Assembly: GCA_040401995.1 (NCBI GenBank) | Contig: JBBANM010000007.1 | Coordinates: forward strand, 51,330-115,329 | Direction of reading: 5' to 3' | From: Haliscomenobacter sp040401995 | GTDB lineage: Bacteria; Bacteroidota; Bacteroidia; Chitinophagales; Saprospiraceae | DNA: 64,000 bases | In this document: positions 23,115 through 31,709 of the stretch, piece by piece | Layout: every line of letters starts with the position of its first letter | Numbering within the stretch: position 1 is the stretch's first letter | The notes under the pieces: generated by a model | Told to the model about the DNA's origin: nothing | The model's database searches: none | What the model saw: the letters and a program-made list of their open reading frames with translations, nothing else | Program-made: the position numbers and the translations under genes

Positions 23115-24269
23115 TTACCGATTGGCTAATTTAAAAATCTTCGCTTGCAAAGGTTCGATATCCTTCATGTGAAATTTCTGTTCGCTGCGGTATAACTGAT
23201 CTTCTGGCGAACCAGATTCAAAGCTTGCCGCGAGGGCGCGGGTGACGGCACGGGCGAGGTTGGGATTATCCACGCCGTGTGTATCACTGACCCATGCTTC
23301 AAAATCCTGCTCCTCCAATGCAGGGAAATCTACCAACAAGGTCGCTTGTTCTGGATGCGCCTCGCAAAGCTTTTTGAGTTCGGCAATAATGGTTTTTTGG
23401 CGAGGAGTGTGCAGTCCCTCTTCACTTTTTAAACCGCGACTTTTCACCACGATGAAAAAGATAAAAGTAGGCACCTCGGTGCTTGGGCACTGGAAAGTGT
23501 CCATCATCCAATTAAAATAATCGCTAATTTCACCTTCATCACCATCCCATTTGTTGTCGGCGATATCAAAAACAGCGCTGACGTATTGATAAGGCAGTTT
23601 GGGTACGCCTGTTTCAATAAAGGCATCAAAAGTCTGGGTATCGCTGAAGCGAAAACGTTGAGCGACGTATTTTTTCAATTGTTTGATGCTCGACTCCAAG
23701 TCGCTGCCAAGTGGGAGCGGCTCAATGCGGATGCGATCCTCGTCGTCGTCCTGCATGGGGAAAGAAATGGCGTCGTGGCGCTCGTCCAGGTGGTCACGCA
23801 CGATCTCGTAAATCATCCGTTTGGAGAAGGACGCAGGCATCTCGTTGGGGCAGGCAGCGATGAAGTAGAACTGGAAGGGAGCCTTACCCTTACGGCCATT
23901 GAAGGCTCGGCGGAAGGATTTTGACTGTTTGCTGCGGTCGCAATTGTGCAGATGTAGGGCGGAGATGGCGTTTTCGGGGCGAATCTGGAGCGCAGCGATG
24001 GCCTGATCAAGTTGGGAAGTATTGCCACCGGGGTTCCAGTTGTTCAGCAGGCTGAGCAGAGCGAAGCGCACTTCGTTGCGTACGCGGCTTTCCTCAGGAA
24101 ATCCAATAAGGCCTCGGTTTCTTTCCGTAGAAGCGGTAGTAAGCCGTGACATTTGCAGGATCAGGTCGTTGCGCAAAGTGTTGTCCCCACCCTGCTGTAT
24201 CCAATATTGGAGTGCTTCTTCGAGGCGGTCAGCTTTAATCAGGTCTTCGATCTGGTTTCTTACCGGCAT
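23115..24269 (-). CDS. EAD11-like / iSTAND-like protein of the MoxR-vWA system
   Basis: 384 residues from MPVRNQIED. Residues ~5-75 form a small helical domain (LIKADRLEEALQYWIQQGGD, then RNRGLIGFPEESRVRNEVRF) that resembles effector-associated domain 11, a death-fold-like adaptor. The remainder (FYFIAACPNEMPASFSKRMI, then RFRFSDTQTFDAF, PTFIFFIVVKSRG) resembles the inactive STAND NTPase domain that accompanies MoxR/vWA genes; no Walker A is visible. Both assignments are from memory of family patterns. EADs recruit effectors carrying the same domain, so a matching EAD11 protein may exist elsewhere in the genome. An ATG 29 codons upstream (24356) is possible but lies only ~16 bp from the predicted transcription start. 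Confidence 0.7.
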   Translation of the reverse strand: MPVRNQIEDLIKADRLEEALQYWIQQGGDNTLRNDLILQMSRLTTASTERNRGLIGFPEESRVRNEVRFALLSLLNNWNPGGNTSQLDQAIAALQIRPENAISALHLHNCDRSKQSKSFRRAFNGRKGKAPFQFYFIAACPNEMPASFSKRMIYEIVRDHLDERHDAISFPMQDDDEDRIRIEPLPLGSDLESSIKQLKKYVAQRFRFSDTQTFDAFIETGVPKLPYQYVSAVFDIADNKWDGDEGEISDYFNWMMDTFQCPSTEVPTFIFFIVVKSRGLKSEEGLHTPRQKTIIAELKKLCEAHPEQATLLVDFPALEEQDFEAWVSDTHGVDNPNLARAVTRALAASFESGSPEDQLYRSEQKFHMKDIEPLQAKIFKLANR

Positions 24270-24377
24270 TTTTTGTAGTAATTTTAGGGGTTGTTCCAAA
24301 AGATCCTTGGTAAAAAAATATAGCGAAGAGGTAACTTTGTAATTGGATAAACGCACCTACTCCAATGCTCATGGAAA

Positions 24378-24385
24378 CAAAGATA
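24378..24385 (-). promoter_or_regulatory. Putative promoter -7 box for the MoxR/vWA/DGR operon
   Basis: On the minus strand TATCTTTG matches TAnnTTTG. It lies ~109 bp upstream of the preferred ATG of the first gene. A TTTG lies 23 bp further upstream, slightly wide for a -33 element. No other strong promoter was seen up to the RT gene, though the repeat-filled gap at 21883-22166 could hold one. Confidence 0.4.
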
Positions 24386-24553
24386 TAAAAATGTAGAAAA
24401 AAAGTATTCAAAGCCTATGGTCAAAAGCAGTAGGTAAGAGTCCCGCTATCAATAGAGAAATTCATCGAGCCTGGACATTTGGTGCAGATAATCAATGGGA
24501 TGGTATAAGGACTTAATATGGGAGACTTGGAAGCATATTACCAGGGTAATGAT

Positions 24554-24654
24554 CATACTCTGGACATTTTTAGTTAGGGCAAGCATAAACCTTCCAGGTC
24601 TTCGAGACCTGGAAGGTTTAACAACCGATGATGAGAAAAATTTTCAGTAGTATC
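24554..24654. mobile_element. 101-bp MITE-like element related to 10855-10957
   Basis: The left end CATACTCTGGACATTTTT and right end AAAATTTTCAGTAGTAT correspond to the TIRs of the 10855 element with some decay. The same inner palindrome (AACCTTCCAGGTC and complement) is present. Flanks GGTAATGAT (24545-24553) and GCAAATGAT (24655-24663) agree at 7 of 9 bases, a decayed 9-bp target duplication. It occupies part of the 470-bp gap between the operon and the DinB-type gene; nothing else was seen there. Confidence 0.65.
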
Positions 24655-24740
24655 GCAAATGATAATCTATTGCCATAAAACAACCTCAGCTAAAAAGACA
24701 TTTTCTATTTCTTTTTCAACCTTCAACAAAAACTACAACA

Positions 24741-25250
24741 ATGGAAAACCTTGACCCGTTGCGCTACCCTGTCGGCAAACATCAATTGCCAGCAGAGATT
24801 ACCGCAGAAATGATCCAAACCTGGATTGATTACCTGGAAGCATTCCCAGCAGAATTCAAAAAAGCAGTGGAAGCACTAAGCCCCGAACTATTGGATGCCC
24901 CCTATCGCCCCGAAGGCTGGAGTCGCCGACAAGTGGTGCACCACGTGGCTGATAGTCATATGAATGCTTATATCCGCACTAAATTGGCGCTCACGGAAGA
25001 TTTCCCAACCATTAAGCCTTATGAAGAAGGAGAATGGGCCAAATTGCCAGATAGCGCCCTGCCGGTTGAGGTGTCTTTGGAATTGATTACGCTACTGCAC
25101 CAGCGTTGGGTAAGCATTTTGCGCTCTATTACCAATTGGGATCAGGGTTATATTCACCCGCAATACCAGCAAAAAACACCGTTGAGCGCCATGTTGTCGC
25201 TGTATTACTGGCATAGTCGTCACCACTTGGGGCATATTAATATACGTTGA
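24741..25250 (+). CDS. DinB/YfiT-family metal-dependent protein (bacillithiol transferase-like)
   Basis: 169 residues with a four-helix DinB fold. The three metal-binding His are visible in RRQVVHHVADSHMNAY and YYWHSRHHLGHI. The start YPVGKHQLP and the YEEGEWAKL segment are typical of the YfiT/BstA subgroup, putative bacillithiol S-transferases that conjugate the thiol to electrophiles. Bacillithiol use is reported in Bacteroidota, so the role is plausible but not shown. The gene is monocistronic and followed by a MITE-like element. Confidence 0.85.
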   Translation: MENLDPLRYPVGKHQLPAEITAEMIQTWIDYLEAFPAEFKKAVEALSPELLDAPYRPEGWSRRQVVHHVADSHMNAYIRTKLALTEDFPTIKPYEEGEWAKLPDSALPVEVSLELITLLHQRWVSILRSITNWDQGYIHPQYQQKTPLSAMLSLYYWHSRHHLGHINIR

Positions 25251-25261
25251 GTGATGGAATA

Positions 25262-25468
25262 AGAGCTTGTTCAGGATTCTGCTTCGAGCTACAAATGGCT
25301 AAAATTCACTCCAATTTCGTTACAAAAATGCTCATGTAGCGCTGACCTGTCCCGACAAAGTCGGGATACACTCTCCCGACTCTGTCGGGATGTACCACAC
25401 TTTTTGCGCCTCATTGGTGCAAATTTTAGCTCATTTTCGCCATCGAACCAGAATCCTGAACAAGCTAT
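25262..25468. mobile_element. MITE-like element, family B, copy 2, carrying an insertion
   Basis: Same ends and interior as 13861-14022, but ~45 bp longer. The extra sequence (~25345-25392) contains CCCGACAAAGTCGGGA and CCCGACTCTGTCGGGA palindromes. The right end is decayed (CAAGCTAT). Confidence 0.7.
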
Positions 25469-25469
25469 A

Positions 25470-25502
25470 AAACCTTCCAGGTCTTGAAGGCCTGGAAGGT
25501 TT
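25470..25502. repeat. Inner palindrome of the 103-bp MITE without its ends
   Basis: AAACCTTCCAGGTC, four to six loop bases, then GCCTGGAAGGTTTA, the same core as in 10855-10957 and 24554-24654 but with no TIRs around it. It lies 27 bp downstream (3') of the thiolase stop codon and could act as its terminator hairpin. Confidence 0.55.
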
Positions 25503-25529
25503 AGGCTTCCCAAAGATGTCCAAATTTTT

Positions 25530-26708
25530 CTAAACCGCTTCAATCACCATTGCCGATGCCCCGCCGCCGCCATTACAGATGGCCGCAAGACCAGTGGCGC
25601 CGTTTTTATGCTGCAACACATTGGCCAGCGTGGTGACAATGCGCGCGCCCGAAGCGCCCAGCGGGTGACCAATGGCTACCGCGCCGCCAAATACATTTAC
25701 TTTAGCTGGATCTACGCCGAGCACCTGATTGAAAGCCATCGGTACTACAGCAAAAGCTTCATTGACTTCAAAAAAATCGATGTCTTTCAAATCCATTCCT
25801 GCGCGTGCCAATGCCCGTGGGGCGGCAATGGTTGGCGTGGTGGTAAACCATTGTGGTTCTTGTTCGGCGTCGGCAAAACCCCGGATCTTAGCGATCGGTT
25901 TCAAACCCAACTCGGCTACTTTTTCAGCACTGGCCAGGATGAGAGCCGCAGCGCCGTCGTTGATTGTACTGGCATTGGCGGCGGTTACGGTACCATCAGG
26001 ACTAAATGCTGGGCGCAAACCCGGTATTTTTGAAAAATCAACACGTTTGTATTCTTCGTCTTCTGATACCGTTAGCGGGTCTCCTTTGCGTTGAGGGATA
26101 TTTACGGCTACGATTTCATCTTTGAACCAGCCTTGTTGGGTTGCTTCGGCCGCCAATTGGTAGGAGCGGATGGTAAAGGCATCTTGAGCTTCCCGGGAAA
26201 TATCGTATTTTTTTGCGGTAGCATCGGCACAGAAACCCATGGCTTTATGATCATAAGCATCGGAAAGACCATCTTTTTCCAGTCCGTCCACCAAAGTAAC
26301 GCTGCCGTATTTATTTCCCCAGCGGGTTGATGGCGAGTAAAAAGGTATGTTGGACATGCTTTCCATTCCGCCGGCTACTACCAGATCGCTCATTCCCAGC
26401 ATGATGGATTGTGCGCCAAAAGCAATGGCTTTCATACCCGAAGCGCATACTTTATTGATAGTGGTGCAAGGCACGTCAAATCCAATTCCTGCGCCCAGTG
26501 CGGCCTGACGGGCAGGGGCCTGACCCAAATTGGCTGAGCATACATTGCCCATCAGTACTTCTTGTACTTCGGTGGCGGCTACTCCCGCTTTTTCCAATGC
26601 TCCCTTGATGGCCATACTGCCCAATTCGGTGGCTGAAAAACCGGTCAACATACCGCCGAAACTTCCCAAGGGTGTTCTGACAGCAGCGATAATGAATACT
26701 TCTTTCAT
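25530..26708 (-). CDS. Acetyl-CoA C-acetyltransferase (thiolase)
   Basis: 392 residues, standard for biosynthetic/degradative type II thiolases. The nucleophilic Cys is in NKVCASGMKA (C88), the catalytic His in AIGHPLGASGAR and the second Cys in AICNGGGGASAM. NEAFAVVP is also conserved. It condenses two acetyl-CoA to acetoacetyl-CoA or the reverse. It stands alone here, so whether it serves beta-oxidation, ketone-body or polymer metabolism cannot be told. Confidence 0.95.
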   Translation of the reverse strand: MKEVFIIAAVRTPLGSFGGMLTGFSATELGSMAIKGALEKAGVAATEVQEVLMGNVCSANLGQAPARQAALGAGIGFDVPCTTINKVCASGMKAIAFGAQSIMLGMSDLVVAGGMESMSNIPFYSPSTRWGNKYGSVTLVDGLEKDGLSDAYDHKAMGFCADATAKKYDISREAQDAFTIRSYQLAAEATQQGWFKDEIVAVNIPQRKGDPLTVSEDEEYKRVDFSKIPGLRPAFSPDGTVTAANASTINDGAAALILASAEKVAELGLKPIAKIRGFADAEQEPQWFTTTPTIAAPRALARAGMDLKDIDFFEVNEAFAVVPMAFNQVLGVDPAKVNVFGGAVAIGHPLGASGARIVTTLANVLQHKNGATGLAAICNGGGGASAMVIEAV

Positions 26709-26836
26709 GTTTTTTGCTTTGGCTTTCCCAAAATTAAAAGTAAAAACGTATTGCTAGGGTAAATGGATCACGGTATCTTCAAGATTAGATAGATGTTTAT
26801 CCCCCTCATCTTCGATGGAGGAGGCTTATAAATATA

Positions 26837-26944
26837 GCCACAAATTGCGCAAATTTTCACAAATTAAAGTACGAACTCCGTTCGTGAAGGACACACAAAC
26901 GTCAGTTTGTGGCCTAATTTGTGAAAATTTGTGCAATTTGTGGC
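26837..26944. repeat. Large hairpin, 30-bp arms
   Basis: Arms 26837-26866 and 26915-26944 are complementary at 29 of 30 positions (GCCACAAATTGC at the outer end). The 48-nt centre contains a smaller ACGAACTCCGTTCGT palindrome. It lies in the ~560-bp gap between thiolase and tRNA genes. No coding potential; probably a MITE-like or REP-type element. Confidence 0.7.
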
Positions 26945-27159
26945 CGAAAATTTGTTGGTCTCATCGCCGAAGGCGAGGTGCTAAACTTTCACAAGATTAG
27001 TTGATTTGAGGATGTCATGATTATACTTCCCTTGGGATGAAAAGTACAACATCTCCTTGTTAATCAATTTATTAGACCATTTCATCATCGACAGATTGTT
27101 GTAGACTACAGCTCTAGTTCTCCTTTTTTTCATTTTTTAAAGTAAAAAGCGCCTATATA

Positions 27160-27190
27160 TTTGCTTTTATCCAAAAAACACCTAAATTTG
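27160..27190 (+). promoter_or_regulatory. Promoter of the initiator tRNA gene
   Basis: TTTG (27160-27163), 19-bp spacer, TAAATTTG (27183-27190): an exact fit to the Bacteroidota consensus TTTG-N19-TAnnTTTG. It is 77 bp upstream of the tRNA. Confidence 0.7.
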
Positions 27191-27266
27191 CATCCACTTT
27201 GGAACTTAGGTCAAAAGCGATTCGGGTTTCATACAAAAAGAAAAAGTATTCCTTAAAGATAAACAT

Positions 27267-27339
<73 letters not shown>

Positions 27340-27344
27340 CAATA

Positions 27345-27375
27345 GGGGAACCGAAATCGGTTCCCCTTCTTTTTT
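27345..27375 (+). terminator. Terminator of tRNA-fMet
   Basis: GGGGAACCGA (27345-27354) pairs with TCGGTTCCCC (27357-27366) around a tiny loop, followed by a T-rich tract. Confidence 0.85.
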
Positions 27376-27540
27376 ACCCGTTCTTTAGTTCTGCGAATAA
27401 TGAGTTGGAATTAATCATTTATTTTGAGTAAGCTACAGATATTATGTGTTAAAATTTAATAAATTTAAACACATAATTAATTGCAAAACAATTATTTGAT
27501 TCGTTAAACCCATATTCCGCATCAATTATCCTTTTTAGCG

Positions 27541-27872
27541 TAACCTCAATGATATGTGCCGTGCCGATGGCACTCTTGGACTGTTGGTTGACCTTTCTCG
27601 CCGGATTGAAATCCGGCGCTACAACATAAAATCGAGCCGATGGCTCTCATTCGTATCCATCACATTGTACTGAAAAGCCTATTTCCTCCTGTTGACGTTA
27701 AAACATTGGAACTTTGAATGAGAACGCATTGGTAGTACCCTATCAACTCAAGGCTAAACCACGAGAGGCGTAGCCTCGATCCATGTTGTAGCAATGGGCT
27801 TTAGCCCGTTGACAATCCGATCAGCAATGGGCAAGGAGAGCCGTAGGCTCGGCACATACTCCTTGAGTTGGT
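27541..27872. repeat. Composite palindromic repeat element
   Basis: The ends CCTCAATGATATGTGCCG and CGGCACATACTCCTTGAG are imperfect inverted repeats. The interior has short palindromes (TGCCGATGGCA, CGCCGGATTGAAATCCGGCG, GGGCTTTAGCCC, GAGGCGTAGCCTC). Just outside, ACCCATATTC(C)GCAT occurs on both sides in direct orientation. Together with 27376-27540, where nothing else is seen, it fills the gap to the next gene. Confidence 0.55.
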
Positions 27873-27888
27873 TGAACCCATATTCGCA

Positions 27889-29142
27889 TTAGTTGTTGTT
27901 TTTCCTTAATTTTTTGATGATGCCTACCTGTACTCCCCATTGCCCATTTTTGGCTGTAAAGGGGGCCATTTCCTGGTTCATTTTTTGCCAAAGCGGGGCG
28001 CTAGCGTAGGGGACAACTTGGATGCTCAGTGCTGGGCTCAATTGGTGCTTAAAGTACATTCCGCCAATTCCTTGAAGTTGTCGAACTGCCTGTCCGGTTA
28101 AATGTTTTCCGAAAGTTTGAGAAAAATTGCCGCCTATTTGTAGGCCGGCACTCCAATGTTTGGCTGCCACAAGTTGTTGTTCCAGATTCAATGAAAACCC
28201 TATTTGGTGTAGGCTACCCAATACATCAAGTGATTTGTGTTGAAAAAAAGGCGTTACCACAAAGGAGTTAACCGAATTGGTAGTGATTCGAGCAGAATCT
28301 GCTATCCATTGCCGGGTTGCGAGCTGTAGTTGCACCGGAATGTACTTGTAGGAGGTGGAAAAAAGGAAATTGGTTTTTGAACTGACCGATAAGGCAATCC
28401 CTGTTTGTAGCATAACGCCCAATCTTCTTACCGAAAAAGGCGGCACAAAAGAAATCTTGTCGAGCAAAATATTGTCTTGCTGATTGCTGCTAAGTTCAAA
28501 ATAATTCCAATTCGGGGCTAATGTACCCCAGATGGCTAAAGCAGATGTAGGTTTTATTACTGGTATAGGCTCCTTCAAGAATTTAGGCGGCTCCAAAACA
28601 TGCTCAAAAGTAGAAACCAACCCATTTGGCGCTCTTGTTGCTAAAGGCGCAACAAGGAATGTTGCTGGAAATTCGGCAGCAAGCGTATCCATCCAATCCC
28701 TCCAGTTTTCGTAAAGCGGCATTGAGTTGCCAGAGGTAATTGTCCATTTTTTTTCGGCTTCCTCTTTTAGCAAAAATGGCGGCCCCTCTTTAAAAGAAGA
28801 ATCGAGGGCATCAACTTTTGGCGCTGAAACGAATGGTTTTACCGGCACTTCCTGTTTGCCCAACCAATGACCAGGGAAGAATGATCCATCTGAAGGATAA
28901 AAAGAAGCCGTAGGTAGGGATAGTCTTTTTGAGTCCTCAAAATAGCGTACTCGTAAAAAAAGAGTGATCATCAGTAAGAGGAAACAGCCGAACCACCACC
29001 ATAAAAAAAGAATCCGACGTTTGCGTTTGCGTCGATCTAGATCCAACTGTTCGTCGATTTTTGTCCATGCCAAGGCATTCGGTTCGCGCGCTTCATTTGC
29101 CAAACGCTCGCGAATGCGCGTTGCTAAAGCGTCATTTTTCAT
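27889..29142 (-). CDS. Putative anti-sigma factor with C-terminal beta-barrel-like region
   Basis: 417 residues. A ~40-residue Arg/Lys-rich cytoplasmic N-terminus (ALATRIRERLANEAREPNAL), one membrane span (~43-64, FLWWWFGCFLLLMITLFL), a Pro-rich linker, then a C-terminal half of alternating strands (RLGVMLQTGIALSVSSKTNF, AGLQIGGNFSQTF, WGVQVGIIKKL) like small Bacteroidota beta-barrel proteins. The ATG overlaps the stop of the upstream ECF sigma gene by 4 nt, the usual position of an anti-sigma factor. It has no zinc-binding ASD motif. The anti-sigma role is inferred from context only. Confidence 0.6.
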   Translation of the reverse strand: MKNDALATRIRERLANEAREPNALAWTKIDEQLDLDRRKRKRRILFLWWWFGCFLLLMITLFLRVRYFEDSKRLSLPTASFYPSDGSFFPGHWLGKQEVPVKPFVSAPKVDALDSSFKEGPPFLLKEEAEKKWTITSGNSMPLYENWRDWMDTLAAEFPATFLVAPLATRAPNGLVSTFEHVLEPPKFLKEPIPVIKPTSALAIWGTLAPNWNYFELSSNQQDNILLDKISFVPPFSVRRLGVMLQTGIALSVSSKTNFLFSTSYKYIPVQLQLATRQWIADSARITTNSVNSFVVTPFFQHKSLDVLGSLHQIGFSLNLEQQLVAAKHWSAGLQIGGNFSQTFGKHLTGQAVRQLQGIGGMYFKHQLSPALSIQVVPYASAPLWQKMNQEMAPFTAKNGQWGVQVGIIKKLRKNNN

Positions 29143-29681
29143 TCAAAGAATATTTTCCGTTCAATTAACTTATTTCTTAGCCATGCTTTCCCTCTGGATA
29201 GGTTTGAACGCGAAGTATGGGCGCTAATCCCCAACAATTCTCCTATCTCGCTATGATTGAAGCCGTCTATAACATTTAAATTAAAAACCATTCGATAGGC
29301 TTCGGGCATAAGCTGAATTAGTTCTAATAATTGATCATTTGAAAGGCGATCAATTATTTCTTCCTCATCGTCGTAGGTCAGTTGATCCAGCAGATTGGTT
29401 GATTCTTGGTGGATATGCTTTTGCTGGGATTGGCAAAAATTGATAGCCGTTCTTACTACTATTTTTTTGATCCAAGCATCCAGCGCTGATTCGTTTTTAA
29501 GGGTATGGATTTGGCGAAAAATGCGCAAAAATGATTCTTGGAAAATATCATCAGCATCGAATGTTCCATTGCAATAGCGCAAACAGACAGCCCATAACTT
29601 TTGTCGATACAGGTCATATAGCTCCTTTTGAGCTTTTGGTTCAAACCGGCGGCATCCTATTATGATTTTCTTTAGTTGCAC
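29139..29681 (-). CDS. ECF RNA polymerase sigma factor
   Basis: 180 residues. Region 2 is visible (ELYDLYRQKLWAVCLRYC, ADDIFQESFLRIFR) and region 4 with its helix-turn-helix (LPEAYRMVFNLNVIDGFNHS, EIGELLGISAHTSRS). Length and spacing are typical of the extracytoplasmic-function family. It heads a two-gene operon with the overlapping membrane protein, which probably controls it. Target genes are unknown. Confidence 0.92.
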   Translation of the reverse strand: MQLKKIIIGCRRFEPKAQKELYDLYRQKLWAVCLRYCNGTFDADDIFQESFLRIFRQIHTLKNESALDAWIKKIVVRTAINFCQSQQKHIHQESTNLLDQLTYDDEEEIIDRLSNDQLLELIQLMPEAYRMVFNLNVIDGFNHSEIGELLGISAHTSRSNLSRGKAWLRNKLIERKIFFE

Positions 29682-29747
29682 CCTAATTCCATAAATGAGC
29701 TAGCAGCTGCATGGCATTCTTTTCATGCAGCTACCAACAATTTGAAT

Positions 29748-31004
29748 TTATTTCCGAATTACTCGAATAGAAACTTTACTACTTTTACAGTCATTCGGAG
29801 CCCGGCAAACGTTGATGGTCATGGAGTCCAAACCAATAAAATTTGTATTGGGCATGTAAAAAAGAGACAAGTCATTGTTCTCAAAACGAACTTTTCCATT
29901 TTTAGGCGGATTTGCAGTAGTGAGTACAATCCTGTTTCCGGGTGAAACGCAGATGTCATCATTTGCGGCTGGGTTAATACCGGATTCAAAATTAAGTTGC
30001 GTAGTGAGTTGATCGTCGTTGACAATAAAATTGCAGGCGCCGCCAGTATTCGGAGGGTTTTCGCCGCCTTTAGGAGGTGTGACAATGATGTTTAATTTGC
30101 TTTGTAGACATCCTCCGCTTGGATCACAAACTTTTAAATAGAGCGAATCCTTACCTAGGTAATTTTTTTCTGGTAAATAATAGAGCGTTAATCCCACATT
30201 GCTAAACCTTACACTCCCGTGTTTTGGATTAATGGCTACTGAAATACGGGCTTGTCCTGTATCTGCCGGACAAGTTCGGTCATTAGATACCGGATTGATT
30301 GTGCCTTCTGAATTGATTGCTGTTGACAAATAGTCGTCAACTACTGTAAAAACACAAGGCGGGTTGGTTTCCTGTCCAACACTGACAATGACACTCGCAA
30401 AAGCAATGGCGCCTGTTCGTGTATCCGAAACCTTATACAAGAACTTATCAGCCCCCCTGAAATCTGGCTTAGGGGTATAAGTTAACTTTTGACCCGTCAC
30501 CGAAGCCACCCCTGACTGTGGGGCAATTGCGATGGCCAGCGTTACCAAATTACTATTACAAGCAATAGGATCATTTTTCAATACATCCAAATTCGTAGCC
30601 GTATTCAGTTTAACGTCTAGTAAATCTAGCTCTGCCACCGGCTCGCATGGGGTGTTGTCTGCAATAGTCAATTGCAGCTCATAAGTCTGATTACCAACTT
30701 GCATGCTTAGTTTTTCTTGGCCGACAGTTGCCGAAGGATTGGGTTGAAAATAAAGAAAACTCCCGCCGTACATAGAAAGAACTCCGCGGGTAGGTTGAGT
30801 GGGAATGGAATAGGTTATAGGTTCGTTGGAGCGTAAAACATCTTGCATATTTACAAACCCACCGATTTTAGTGGTGGCGTGAATGACAATAACTTTCGAT
30901 GGATTTTTAGGATTTATTTCATCCTGAGTCAGTTTGTCGCAAGCCGCTCCAACAAAAAACACTAACAAAAGAAAAAGAAATAACTTTTTGAAAATGAAGT
31001 TCAT
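29748..31004 (-). CDS. Lipoprotein with tandem Ig/cadherin-like (Big_9-type) repeats
   Basis: 418 residues. A signal peptide with lipobox VGAAC (Cys at 22) predicts a lipoprotein. It then has about four repeats of ~85-90 residues, with phrases such as YTPKPDFRGADKFLYKVSD, YYLPEKNYLGKDSLYLKVCD and FYMPNTNFIGLDSMTINVC, and VNDD/NDP turns, as in tandem-95/cadherin-like surface proteins. No T9SS sorting domain is evident. It could be an adhesion or surface-exposed protein. It lies 66 bp upstream of the sigma gene on the same strand but is probably a separate transcript. Confidence 0.75.
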   Translation of the reverse strand: MNFIFKKLFLFLLLVFFVGAACDKLTQDEINPKNPSKVIVIHATTKIGGFVNMQDVLRSNEPITYSIPTQPTRGVLSMYGGSFLYFQPNPSATVGQEKLSMQVGNQTYELQLTIADNTPCEPVAELDLLDVKLNTATNLDVLKNDPIACNSNLVTLAIAIAPQSGVASVTGQKLTYTPKPDFRGADKFLYKVSDTRTGAIAFASVIVSVGQETNPPCVFTVVDDYLSTAINSEGTINPVSNDRTCPADTGQARISVAINPKHGSVRFSNVGLTLYYLPEKNYLGKDSLYLKVCDPSGGCLQSKLNIIVTPPKGGENPPNTGGACNFIVNDDQLTTQLNFESGINPAANDDICVSPGNRIVLTTANPPKNGKVRFENNDLSLFYMPNTNFIGLDSMTINVCRAPNDCKSSKVSIRVIRK

Positions 31005-31177
31005 GATGATTATTTTTTTGGGAAAAAGGAAAAATGTTCCGTTCCTAATAGTTTTAAGTAAGACAAGCTCAAGGGAAAAAACGATGCGTCAAAAACAAAA
31101 AAAATTATCTTTATTATGATTTAGGAACGGTTGAACAATAAAGTACCATTTTTTTGTTTTGTAAAAAATCCAACGCC

Positions 31178-31660
31178 ATGGAAATATCTGCCTTACTCAA
31201 TTCCCTCCCCCAGATTGGCCAAGTTGAATGGATCAGCGTCCGTAGGCAAAGAAACGAGCCGGTTCAGGTAGTGGAAAGTGTGGAAGCCATCCTAGAAAAA
31301 GGATTACAAGGTGATCATTATCGGGGTCGTAGTGGAAAACGTGAGGTTACGCTGATTCAGGCGGAGCATTTAACTGCCGTTGGAGCGTTACTGCGACTTG
31401 ACGGCCCAATCGATCCCGCCCTTACTCGCCGCAACATCGTCATCTCGGGTATTAACTTAATGGCGTTGAAAGATCGACAGTTTAAAATTGGCGATGCTAT
31501 TCTGGAAATGACTGGCGATTGCCATCCTTGTTCTAAAATGGAAGAACATTTTGGTCCTGGCGGTTATAATGCCATGCGAGGCCACGGTGGAATTACCGCA
31601 AAAATCATCAAAGGCGGGCAAATCAGCATTGGCGATGCCGTGCAACTAATCCGTTCCTAA
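31178..31660 (+). CDS. MOSC-domain protein
   Basis: 160 residues from MEISALLNS. The MOSC core is visible: GLQGDHYRGRSGKREVTLIQ, RRNIVISGINLMAL, and the conserved Cys in GDCHPCSKMEEHFGPGGYNA. MOSC proteins are sulfur carriers or molybdenum-cofactor-dependent reductase modules; stand-alone ones remain poorly defined. An upstream in-frame ATG (31154) lies in AT-rich leader and is unlikely. It is followed 49 bp later by a ferredoxin gene, a possible electron donor. Confidence 0.88.
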   Translation: MEISALLNSLPQIGQVEWISVRRQRNEPVQVVESVEAILEKGLQGDHYRGRSGKREVTLIQAEHLTAVGALLRLDGPIDPALTRRNIVISGINLMALKDRQFKIGDAILEMTGDCHPCSKMEEHFGPGGYNAMRGHGGITAKIIKGGQISIGDAVQLIRS

Positions 31661-31709
31661 TTTTGTATGTTTACCGCGTTTTTTACCCAAACAGACACAA
31701 CTGACACTA

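Noticed and set aside
24554..24654. Operator or terminator of the DGR operon
   Set aside because: Its ends and inner palindrome match the MITE at 10855 and it carries its own decayed target duplication, so it is a mobile element remnant.
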